Of a DNA stretch of 7,630 bases, positions 1-5,115 are shown one piece after another. A model generated the notes under the pieces. The model worked only from the letters and a program-made list of their open reading frames with translations, did not search any database and was not told where the DNA came from. How positions within the stretch are numbered: position 1 is the first letter of the stretch; each line of letters begins with the position of its first letter. The stretch comes from Chloroflexota bacterium. GTDB taxonomy: Bacteria > Desulfobacterota > Desulfuromonadia > Desulfuromonadales > Geopsychrobacteraceae. Both the position numbers and the translations under genes were made by a program. Location of the stretch: assembly GCA_015222355.1 (NCBI GenBank), contig JADFVC010000397.1, forward strand, positions 1-7,630, in the 5' to 3' direction.

Positions 1-1
1 A

Positions 2-361
2 AGTGTAAAAGAGGAAATCAACAACGAACATAACCTATCTAAGCTTATTCAGTGGTTGACAGAAAGACTGAGTATCGTTGAACCAGAAGACCCTTTCGAC
101 AAAAAAATTATTAAAACCATAAATCAATTGCATTCTGTCGACCCAAACGGTCAAACCTTTCGTTATCCCTTTAGGCAAAACGGATCCCTAACCCTCCAAA
201 AACAGAAACATTATGATATTGAAATCATCAGAAGGCGAATGGAAGACGTTTATTTTTATTTAGGAGGAGCAGATTCTTTTCTAGGGAACAATATAGACCT
301 TGCCACAGAATGGCTTGCAGAGCTGAACAGTAGTTTGTCTGATTTGGATAATGGGTATTAA
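2..361 (+). CDS. 3' end of an unrecognised gene (N-terminus outside window)
   Basis: The reading frame is open from the first bases of the window to the TAA at 359-361, so this is the C-terminal part (about 119 residues) of a longer protein. A start at TTG 56 is possible, but the frame continues upstream without a stop and no Shine-Dalgarno sequence is evident there. The visible part is hydrophilic and probably helical. It contains the segment HSVDPNGQTFRYPF followed by a helix-like stretch with IIRRRMEDVYFYLGG. An 'FRYP' core of this kind is familiar to me from uncharacterised proteins of accessory regions, some of them HEPN-like, but I cannot assign a named family. No catalytic motif is visible. 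Base composition is A/T-rich like the Mrr gene downstream and unlike nrdD. Only 7 bp after the stop lies an attC-like inverted repeat, which would fit a gene cassette. Confidence 0.6.
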   Translation, partial: SVKEEINNEHNLSKLIQWLTERLSIVEPEDPFDKKIIKTINQLHSVDPNGQTFRYPFRQNGSLTLQKQKHYDIEIIRRRMEDVYFYLGGADSFLGNNIDLATEWLAELNSSLSDLDNGY

Positions 362-368
362 AAAGGCG

Positions 369-429
369 GTCTAACGAATAAGGATAGATAGCGCGAGGAA
401 TGAGCCGCGATCTTGTCCTGTGGTTGGAC
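369..429 (+). repeat. attC-like foldable site (candidate integron cassette recombination site)
   Basis: GTCTAAC at 369-375 fits the integron R'' consensus RYYYAAC, and GTTGGAC at 423-429 fits the R' core consensus GTTRRRY. The two arms pair over 7 bp with one G:T. Inside, after unpaired 5-nt and 3-nt spacers, AGGATA (381-386) pairs with TGTCCT (414-419), GAT with ATC (387-389/410-412) and CGCG with CGCG (392-395/406-409), leaving a 10-nt loop. Length (61 bp), order of boxes and position just behind a stop codon all suit attC. Against it: it is the only such site in the window and no integrase is seen. It could be a chance hairpin or a terminator remnant. Confidence 0.4.
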
Positions 430-434
430 AAGCC

Positions 435-473
435 CGGTCACATTTACTTCATAAGCAAATAGCCAATGTGCCG
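435..473. repeat. Inverted repeat / hairpin upstream of the Mrr-like gene
   Basis: CGG(T)CACATT at 435-444 pairs with AATGTGCCG at 465-473. This is a 9-bp stem with one bulged T and a 20-nt loop. There is no T-tract after it, so it is not an obvious intrinsic terminator. The 362-644 gap also holds a small GCAGG/CCTGC hairpin at 501-518 and an A-rich stretch before the next gene. I find no further ORF or clear promoter in it. Confidence 0.4.
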
Positions 474-644
474 AGAACCAGCACACTTTTTCTGGGACGA
501 GCAGGGGCCTTCACCTGCCAATAGATTAAAAAACAAAGACTATGTCATGAGAACTTCTCTTCCTCCTGTTTTTGTGAAGAACAAAAAGAATAAAAAGGGG
601 ACGAAGAATGGATTAGTTTTCTTAGAATTGGAGATGTTGTTCTG

Positions 645-1796
645 ATGGTTTCTAGTGAAGAAAAAATGAGCAAAAAAGAACTGAAGGCTTGCCGGAAAGA
701 AAAAGCAAGAAAAGCGATATTTGTGCATGAACGGCCTGTTCTTTTACTTGAAGAACTTATTCGACTTCACTTTAGGGCACTAAACACTAAATGGCATCAA
801 CTCATTATTCAAGATGATTACGGAAATTTTGAATATGGTGGATTTATTAAAGAGTTGGAGTATTTTTACGAGAATGTATTCATTTCAGAAGTTACAAAAA
901 AAAGAATAGATCTAAGTGTAAACCCAATTGATTTAGAACGTTTTATCTCTCTCTTTTTATCAATATTCGAAAAATTAAAAAATGAGTCAGATAATACATT
1001 TGCGTATATTGTCCAAGAAACAACACCTGTTGAGTTTGAGATAAAATGCGCTGATGTTTTGATTTCTTTAGGCTGGACGGCTAGAATAACAAAAGGGACG
1101 GGGGATCAAGGTGTTGATGTTATTGCTGAAAAAAACGGTGTTAAGGCTGTTTTGCAGTGTAAAAAATATTCAAATCCTGTTGGTAATAAAGCTGTGCAAG
1201 AAGTATATGCTGGTAAGCAACATGAACTTGCTGACATTGCCGCAGTTGTAACGAATTCAACTTTTACAAAATCTGCACAAGAATTAGCTAATACTTGTGA
1301 TGTTTTACTTTTGCATGTTTCAGAAATTGGGTTTATTGATGATATTGTAAATGACGACTGTGAAAAGAATAGTGGAGAGGAATCCAATTATGATTCAATA
1401 ATATTACAATTAGAAATTTGTGGTTATCATGTTGAAATAATAAATGAACAGAATTTAAATATTTTAAGGGCTTTTGAGGATGATGTTCCGGTTTTTCATG
1501 TGACGGAGACTGGTAGCGGTGACATTCAAATCTGTACAATGAATTATGAAATTGGTTCTTTTCTTGGCAACTGCAAAGAAAAGCTATACGCTATGTTGAG
1601 CAATGCTAATAATCAATTGAATGTTTCAAAAGTAGTTACAGATGAGAACGGATTCGTTACCATGAGTGTTTGGTATTTTGGAAAATATGATGATGATAGT
1701 TTTCGTAGTTTTGTTCTTATGGCCAAGGAAGATCGCAAAATATTCTTGGGTTATGATTTGGAGAAACTCTCGTACGCAGGGGCAGAGGGGACGTAG
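645..1796 (+). CDS. Mrr-type restriction endonuclease-domain protein with extra C-terminal domain
   Basis: A 383-residue soluble protein. The middle (about 128-228) is a restriction-endonuclease-like Mrr catalytic domain. It shows E132 in a helix, the GTGDQGVDVI loop with D158, then the QCKKY strand with Q171 and K173, which together form the family's D-(Q/E)xK metal-binding nuclease core. A downstream helix with VQEVYAGKQ and the strand AAVVTNSTFT also fit. Mrr-family enzymes cleave DNA, often modified DNA; the target here is unknown. The N-terminal about 120 residues are basic at the start and then helical, and I do not recognise them. The C-terminal part (about 248-370) resembles a YbjN or secretion-chaperone-like alpha/beta fold, a tentative call. 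ATG 645 is chosen because the frame is closed by TAA at 591-593, no earlier ATG, GTG or TTG exists after it, and GGAGA (630-634) sits 10 nt upstream. No methyltransferase gene is adjacent, so a solitary defence nuclease or DNA-repair role is possible. The A/T-rich composition suggests horizontal acquisition. Confidence 0.85.
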   Translation: MVSSEEKMSKKELKACRKEKARKAIFVHERPVLLLEELIRLHFRALNTKWHQLIIQDDYGNFEYGGFIKELEYFYENVFISEVTKKRIDLSVNPIDLERFISLFLSIFEKLKNESDNTFAYIVQETTPVEFEIKCADVLISLGWTARITKGTGDQGVDVIAEKNGVKAVLQCKKYSNPVGNKAVQEVYAGKQHELADIAAVVTNSTFTKSAQELANTCDVLLLHVSEIGFIDDIVNDDCEKNSGEESNYDSIILQLEICGYHVEIINEQNLNILRAFEDDVPVFHVTETGSGDIQICTMNYEIGSFLGNCKEKLYAMLSNANNQLNVSKVVTDENGFVTMSVWYFGKYDDDSFRSFVLMAKEDRKIFLGYDLEKLSYAGAEGT

Positions 1797-1869
1797 TACA
1801 TAAATCCACAATCGTCTGACATTTTCTTTCCATACCACTACACACAGAAAATCAGGAGAATGAAAGATG

Positions 1870-1887
1870 TTTCCCATAAATCACTAT
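1870..1887 (+). repeat. Direct repeat copy A (18 bp)
   Basis: TTTCCCATAAATCACTAT matches 16 of 18 positions of copy B at 2323-2340 in the same orientation. Each copy is followed about 12 nt later by a hairpin with a pyrimidine-rich tail, so each repeat-plus-hairpin unit spans 63 bp. The pair brackets the broken receiver-domain fragment. It may be a mobile-element scar or a dispersed extragenic repeat. Confidence 0.6.
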
Positions 1888-1898
1888 CAATCAGACAT

Positions 1899-1932
1899 GA
1901 AAAGCCCTCAATCACCAGATCGGGGGCTTTTC
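1899..1932 (+). terminator. Rho-independent terminator-like hairpin after the Mrr-like gene
   Basis: GAAAAGCCCTC (1899-1909) pairs with GGGGGCTTTTC (1922-1932), an 11-bp stem with one G:T pair and a 12-nt loop. TTTTCCTATTT on the plus strand gives a U-rich tail. It lies about 100 bp after the Mrr-like stop codon. Because the stem base is A/T, it could also act on minus-strand transcripts coming from the receiver fragment. Confidence 0.7.
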
Positions 1933-2014
1933 CTATTTATCGGGATTTGTGAGAATGCCAGATGTCGCGCCAGATGCTGACGACAAAAACTTGTGGAATA
2001 ACAAACCAGACGGT

Positions 2015-2293
2015 TCAAGTGGACTGGGTGAACCTGGAATACTGGTGGCAATTCAAATTATCGCTGGCGGCGGCAAGGTCGCTGGCCGATTCATCCAGCA
2101 CCCGCCTGAGCTCACAGGCGAACCTAGCGTGCTCCAGTGGTTTGACCAGCAGGGCCTTTACGCCGATGCTTCGTGTCTTCTCTTCATTCAGAGAGCCAAG
2201 ATAGCCGGTGTAGATAATCACCGGGATATCCGGCCGGATCGCCATGATCTCCTGGGCAAGATCCGTCCCCGAGAGCCCCGGCATCGCCTGATC
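2015..2293 (-). pseudogene. Response-regulator receiver (REC) domain fragment
   Basis: The minus-strand frame from 2293 down to the TGA at 2015-2017 encodes the C-terminal half of a CheY-like receiver domain of the type found at the end of hybrid histidine kinases. It begins at the phospho-acceptor motif DQAMPGLSG (Asp at 2291-2293), then has the IRPDIPVIIYTGY strand with the conserved Thr, and KPL with the conserved Lys, ending in a RRVLDES helix. The first half of the domain (acidic pocket, helices 1-2 and strand 3) is absent. The frame stays open upstream to 2431, but that stretch does not look like a receiver domain and runs through a hairpin and repeat. It is therefore best read as a remnant fused to unrelated DNA. 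It would not be expected to fold or accept phosphate. The fragment has more G/C than the Mrr-like gene, so it probably came from a different source. Confidence 0.75.
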
Positions 2294-2322
2294 GAGTATG
2301 GAAATGAGGGACACTCCCCGTA

Positions 2323-2340
2323 TTTCCCATAAGTCACCAT
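2323..2340 (+). repeat. Direct repeat copy B (18 bp)
   Basis: TTTCCCATAAGTCACCAT matches 16 of 18 bases of copy A at 1870-1887. It is preceded by GGGACACTCCCC (2309-2320), a short hairpin-forming string of a kind I associate with dispersed elements in delta-proteobacterial genomes. That association is from memory and unverified. Confidence 0.6.
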
Positions 2341-2353
2341 ATCCAAAACACTC

Positions 2354-2385
2354 AAAGGCCCACCTTGCTATCGGGTTGGGCCTTT
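2354..2385. terminator. Terminator-like hairpin
   Basis: AAAGGCCCA (2354-2362) pairs perfectly with TGGGCCTTT (2377-2385), a 9-bp stem with a 14-nt loop followed by CTACTT. The A/T-rich flanks make it plausible in either direction. It holds the same position relative to repeat B as the 1899-1932 hairpin does to repeat A. Confidence 0.5.
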
Positions 2386-2640
2386 CTACTTGCTGCCTGT
2401 GCGATGGGGAGTGAGCACCGTTAGCAATCAATTCCGATAAGTTGTTTCACAATTCAGCCTCGTAATGCCCATGGATTAATTGAACGCTAAGCTGCCTGTT
2501 AGAGGTGTTGTTGGATGACTTTAATGCAGTTACAGCAGATAAAAAATCCAACAATCAGTATGAGAAATCAGCTTGGAATCTGGTTTAACACAGGGCGTAC
2601 AACGGGGTAAGAATCAAGGAATGATTGCCGGTAGTTAGCC
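2386..2640. other. Intergenic stretch without a recognisable gene
   Basis: No ORF with a family resemblance, tRNA or promoter stands out. The only structure I see is a perfect 9-bp inverted repeat, TTGTTGGAT (2508-2516) and ATCCAACAA (2546-2554), with a 29-nt loop. Composition is intermediate between the A/T-rich left part and the nrd operon, so this may be the island boundary. Confidence 0.5.
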
Positions 2641-2654
2641 GTTTTGTCCACAGG

Positions 2655-2684
2655 TTGATAACAGTTGATTCAACAAGATATAGT
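2655..2684 (+). promoter_or_regulatory. Sigma70-like promoter of the nrd operon
   Basis: TTGATA (2655-2660) is 5/6 to the -35 consensus and TATAGT (2679-2684) is 5/6 to the -10 consensus, with an 18-bp spacer. The -10 hexamer lies inside NrdR box 1, so repressor binding would block RNA polymerase. A near DnaA-box string, TTGTCCACA (2644-2652), lies just upstream but deviates at one key base. The predicted 5' untranslated leader is about 170 nt. Confidence 0.65.
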
Positions 2685-2686
2685 GT
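2671..2686 (-). promoter_or_regulatory. NrdR box 1
   Basis: CAACAAGATATAGTGT reads on the minus strand as ACACTATATCTTGTTG, which matches the NrdR consensus acaCwAtATaTwGtgt at 13 of 16 positions. NrdR is the ATP-cone repressor of bacterial ribonucleotide reductase operons. The box covers the -10 element. Confidence 0.8.
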
Positions 2687-2702
2687 TTAATGAGAGGGGA
2701 AT

Positions 2703-2718
2703 CTACTAGATATAGTGT
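2703..2718 (-). promoter_or_regulatory. NrdR box 2
   Basis: CTACTAGATATAGTGT reads on the minus strand as ACACTATATCTAGTAG, also 13 of 16 to the NrdR consensus. It lies exactly 32 bp from box 1, about three helical turns, which is the usual paired-box arrangement and puts both on the same face of the DNA. Confidence 0.8.
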
Positions 2719-2813
2719 TTTTCTCTATTGCCATACGGATATCTTGTGGTAGCCTTTGTCCCGATGTGCCGCTTGGATTGTCGACTGTGCACACTTTCAG
2801 GCAGGGGAATAGA

Positions 2814-2867
2814 ATGAAATTTGTATTATCCCGTTTCGGGTTAAAAAGGGAGAGCCGGCATGGTTGA
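2814..2867 (+). CDS. Possible 17-codon leader ORF overlapping the nrdD start
   Basis: ATG 2814 is preceded by AGGGG (2803-2807) with a 6-nt gap, and the frame ends at TGA 2865-2867, eight bases inside nrdD in another frame. The peptide would be MKFVLSRFGLKRESRHG, which resembles nothing I know. The overlap could couple translation to nrdD or simply be chance, since nrdD has its own GGGAG at 2848-2852. Confidence 0.3.
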   Translation: MKFVLSRFGLKRESRHG

Positions 2868-4848
2868 GTTTATCCGCAAACGTGATGGTCGACTGGTTCC
2901 GTTTGAAGAAGAGAAAATTGCCCAGGCGATCATCAAGGCGGTTCAGGCGGTCGGTGGAACTGACCTGCAGAAAGCAGCCGAAATTACCCGTCAGGTCGGT
3001 GGTATTCTCTCGGTTCTTTATAAAGAAGACCGGGTACCGACGGTTGAGAATGTTCAGGATCTGGTTGAAAAAATACTCATCGAAAATGGCCATGCCCAGA
3101 CTGCCAAGGCCTACATTCTCTACCGTAAGCAGCACGAAAATCTGCGTCAGACCAGAGAGTTCATGCGGGAATCGATTGAGGCGATCGATTCTTATCTGGT
3201 CAGAGAAGATTGGCGGGTCAATGAAAATGCCAATATGGGATATTCGCTGCAGGGTTTGAACAATCATATCGCTGCCAATATCACCAGCAATTACTGGTTG
3301 AATAAAATCTATCCCGACGATGTCGCCCAGGCTCACCGTGAAGGGGGCTTTCATATTCACGACCTGGGGATGTTGTCGGTCTACTGTTGTGGTTGGGATC
3401 TGAAAGACCTGTTGCTGAAAGGTTTTACCGGTGCTTACGGTAAGGTGCAGAGTGGTCCGGCCAGGCACTTCCGCACGGCCCTCGGGCAGATCGTCAACTT
3501 CTTCTATACCCTGCAGGGGGAAGCGGCCGGGGCCCAGGCCTTCGCTAACTTCGATACCCTGCTGGCGCCTTTTATCGCACAGGATCAGTTGCGTTACGAC
3601 GAAGTCCAGCAGTGCCTGCAGGAATTTGTTTTCAATATGAACGTGCCGACCCGGGTCGGTTTCCAGACGCCCTTTACCAACATCACCATGGACATGATGG
3701 TGCCATCGAACATGGCCAACGAAGCGGTGGTGATCGGTGGCGAGCTGCAGGATCGTTGCTACGGTGAATTCCAGACCGAGATGGATCTGCTCAACCGGGC
3801 TTTCTGTGCGGTGATGATGACCGGTGATGTCTCCGGGCGGATCTTCTCCTTCCCGATTCCGACCTATAACATTACCAGTAATCTCGATTGGGAGAGTGAT
3901 CGGTTGCAGCCGGTCTGGGAGATGACCGCCAAGTATGGCATTCCCTATTTCAGTAACTTCGTCAACTCCGACATGGATCCGGAAGATGCCCGTTCCATGT
4001 GCTGTCGTCTGCGGCTTGATAACCGCGAGCTGCGGCGGCGCGGCGGCGGTCTGTTCGGCTCCAATCCGTTAACCGGGTCGATCGGCGTGGTGACCATCAA
4101 CCTGCCGCGGGCTGCTTACCAGTCGGAAGATATAACCGGTTTTTTCGAGCGGATCAGCAGGCTGATGAAACTGGCTTTTGAATCCTTGGAGATTAAGCGT
4201 AAGCAGCTGGAGCGGTTTACTGACGACGGACTTTATCCCTACAGTAAATTTTACCTTTCGGCGATCCGCGAGCGTAGTGGCCGCTACTGGGATAACCACT
4301 TCTCGACCATCGGTCTGATCGGTATGAACGAGGCTTGCTTGAACCTGCTCGGCAGCGGCATAGAGACCGAACAGGGACAGGCTCTGGCCAAGGCAACTCT
4401 CAATTTCATGCGTAAACAGCTGGAAGCTTTCCAGGAAGAGACCGGGCATCTCTATAATCTGGAGGCAACCCCCGCCGAAGGAACCAGTTTCCGGCTGGCC
4501 AATCGTGATCGGCAGACCTATCCGGATATCGTGACCGCCGGAACAGACGAACCCTACTACACCAACTCCACTCAGCTTCCAGTCGGGATCACCGAGGATA
4601 TTTTTGCAGCGCTCAGTCACCAAGACAGCCTGCAGACCCTCTACACCGGGGGGACGGTTTTCCATGGTTTTCTCGGTGAACGTTTGGAAGACTGGCGCAG
4701 TGCCCGTTTGCTGGTGAAACGGATTGCCGAGAACTTCCATCTGCCTTATTTCACTCTCAGCCCGACTTTCACCATTTGCCCGGTCCATGGTTACATTGCC
4801 GGTGAACATTTTGCTTGTCCCCACCAGCAGGAGGGACGGGCGGCCTGA
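2860..4848 (+). CDS. nrdD: Class III anaerobic ribonucleoside-triphosphate reductase, catalytic chain lacking the glycyl-radical domain
   Basis: The 662-residue chain reduces ribonucleotides to deoxyribonucleotides without oxygen, in the cytoplasm. An ATP-cone allosteric domain fills residues 3 to about 95, followed by the ten-stranded barrel. Barrel landmarks are NMGYSLQGLNNH (125-136), HIHDLG (165-170), CCGWDLKDLLLKGF (176-189), FSFPIPTYNIT (329-339) and the finger-loop CCRLRLD (381-387), whose Cys should carry the thiyl radical, then TGSIGVVTINLPR. The C-terminus has ICPVHGYIAGEHFACPH, the start of the family's zinc site (C640, C653), but then diverges (QQEGRAA) and stops. The RVxGY glycyl-radical motif that closes normal NrdD is missing from this chain. 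It is supplied by the 48-aa ORF downstream. ATG 2860 has GGGAG 7 nt upstream. The gene is first in an operon with the small ORF and nrdG, behind two NrdR boxes. Confidence 0.96.
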   Translation: MVEFIRKRDGRLVPFEEEKIAQAIIKAVQAVGGTDLQKAAEITRQVGGILSVLYKEDRVPTVENVQDLVEKILIENGHAQTAKAYILYRKQHENLRQTREFMRESIEAIDSYLVREDWRVNENANMGYSLQGLNNHIAANITSNYWLNKIYPDDVAQAHREGGFHIHDLGMLSVYCCGWDLKDLLLKGFTGAYGKVQSGPARHFRTALGQIVNFFYTLQGEAAGAQAFANFDTLLAPFIAQDQLRYDEVQQCLQEFVFNMNVPTRVGFQTPFTNITMDMMVPSNMANEAVVIGGELQDRCYGEFQTEMDLLNRAFCAVMMTGDVSGRIFSFPIPTYNITSNLDWESDRLQPVWEMTAKYGIPYFSNFVNSDMDPEDARSMCCRLRLDNRELRRRGGGLFGSNPLTGSIGVVTINLPRAAYQSEDITGFFERISRLMKLAFESLEIKRKQLERFTDDGLYPYSKFYLSAIRERSGRYWDNHFSTIGLIGMNEACLNLLGSGIETEQGQALAKATLNFMRKQLEAFQEETGHLYNLEATPAEGTSFRLANRDRQTYPDIVTAGTDEPYYTNSTQLPVGITEDIFAALSHQDSLQTLYTGGTVFHGFLGERLEDWRSARLLVKRIAENFHLPYFTLSPTFTICPVHGYIAGEHFACPHQQEGRAA

Positions 4849-4852
4849 CAAC

Positions 4853-4885
4853 TCCTGTTCATCCGGAAGCTCCGGATGAACAGGA
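4853..4885 (+). repeat. Perfect 15-bp hairpin with AGC triloop after nrdD
   Basis: TCCTGTTCATCCGGA (4853-4867) pairs perfectly with TCCGGATGAACAGGA (4871-4885) around the loop AGC. It starts 4 nt after the nrdD stop. No U-tract follows, so it is not a standard terminator. mRNA stabilisation, partial attenuation or a mobile repeat are possible roles. Confidence 0.85.
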
Positions 4886-4898
4886 TGAACAGGATGAA
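4876..4898 (+). repeat. Short tandem repeat, 9-bp unit
   Basis: ATGAACAGG occurs twice in tandem (4876-4884, 4885-4893), plus ATGAA. The reverse complement of the unit also forms the left arm of the preceding hairpin. Strings of this type (ATCCTGTTC units) are, from memory, common intergenic repeats in several bacterial groups. Confidence 0.75.
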
Positions 4899-4900
4899 GT

Positions 4901-4932
4901 TCCGTATGGGAAACGAGCCGTTTCCGGACGGA
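4901..4932 (+). repeat. Second hairpin with AGC triloop before the glycyl-radical ORF
   Basis: GGAAACG (4909-4915) pairs with CGTTTCC (4919-4925) around an AGC loop, and the outer TCCGT (4901-4905) pairs with ACGGA (4928-4932) across a small internal loop. Together with the first hairpin, about half of the 120-nt spacer is in perfect stems. Confidence 0.7.
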
Positions 4933-4956
4933 CACTAACTCAAGAAATGAAAAGCG

Positions 4957-4962
4957 AGGAGG
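4957..4962 (+). promoter_or_regulatory. Strong Shine-Dalgarno site of the glycyl-radical ORF
   Basis: AGGAGG with a 6-nt gap to ATG 4969. It is the best ribosome-binding site in the operon. It shows that the small ORF is initiated independently rather than being a leftover of a frameshifted nrdD. Confidence 0.85.
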
Positions 4963-4968
4963 ATTGCT

Positions 4969-5115
4969 ATGGCGACCAAGTGCGACGCAAAAACTGAGGT
5001 TTATTCAAGGGTCTGCGGTTTCTTCCGCCCGGTACAACAGTGGAATCGGGGGAAAAAGGAAGAGTTCAAGGATCGCTCCGAGTACAATCTGGCCAACCAG
5101 GAGCAGAAAAACTGA
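4969..5115 (+). CDS. Stand-alone glycyl-radical domain subunit of anaerobic ribonucleotide reductase (48 aa)
   Basis: The 48-residue ORF runs from ATG 4969 to TGA 5113-5115. It contains EVYSRVCGFFRPVQQWN followed by a basic GKKEEFKDR segment, the exact kind of sequence that ends full-length class III NrdD proteins. G17 in RVCGF is the predicted radical-bearing glycine. C5, shortly before it, corresponds by position to the last cysteine of the NrdD zinc site, which the large chain lacks. The inferred role is that NrdG abstracts hydrogen from G17 and the peptide docks on NrdD to pass the radical to the finger-loop cysteine. This recalls YfiD/GrcA, the spare glycyl-radical domain of pyruvate formate-lyase, but here the main chain has no radical domain at all, so the small protein should be essential to activity. 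It has its own strong AGGAGG. Its stop overlaps the apparent nrdG start, implying translational coupling. Confidence 0.92.
   Translation: MATKCDAKTEVYSRVCGFFRPVQQWNRGKKEEFKDRSEYNLANQEQKN

Noticed and set aside
1867..1983. Small plus-strand ORF of 38 codons with AGGAG 8 nt upstream
   Set aside because: It runs straight through the terminator hairpin and repeat A, and the peptide resembles nothing, so a chance frame is more likely.
1949..2332. Plus-strand ORF of 127 codons
   Set aside because: It is the shadow of the minus-strand receiver-domain fragment. Its translation has no family-like features and is Pro/Gly/Arg-rich from antisense reading.
2508..2554. Second attC-like site
   Set aside because: GTTGGAT comes before ATCCAAC, the reverse of the order required for an attC site on either strand.
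1..2860. CRISPR array, tRNA, IS transposase or toxin-antitoxin pair
   Set aside because: No regularly spaced repeats, cloverleaf, transposase motif or paired small ORFs with ribosome-binding sites could be found in this region.
4069..4935. Long minus-strand ORF of 288 codons opposite nrdD
   Set aside because: It is antisense to the clearly coding nrdD. Long antisense frames are expected from the codon bias, and the protein has no recognisable domain.
4849..4968. Self-splicing intron or intein splitting nrdD, as in phage T4 nrdD
   Set aside because: The spacer is only 120 nt, too short for a group I or II intron or an intein. It contains in-frame stops and is followed by a strong independent ribosome-binding site and start codon.
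4815..4997. Frameshift or sequencing error joining NrdD to its radical domain
   Set aside because: The alternative frame through this stretch encodes repeat-derived sequence (EQDEQDE) with no zinc-site or radical motif and stops at 4997, so no single shift rebuilds a normal NrdD.
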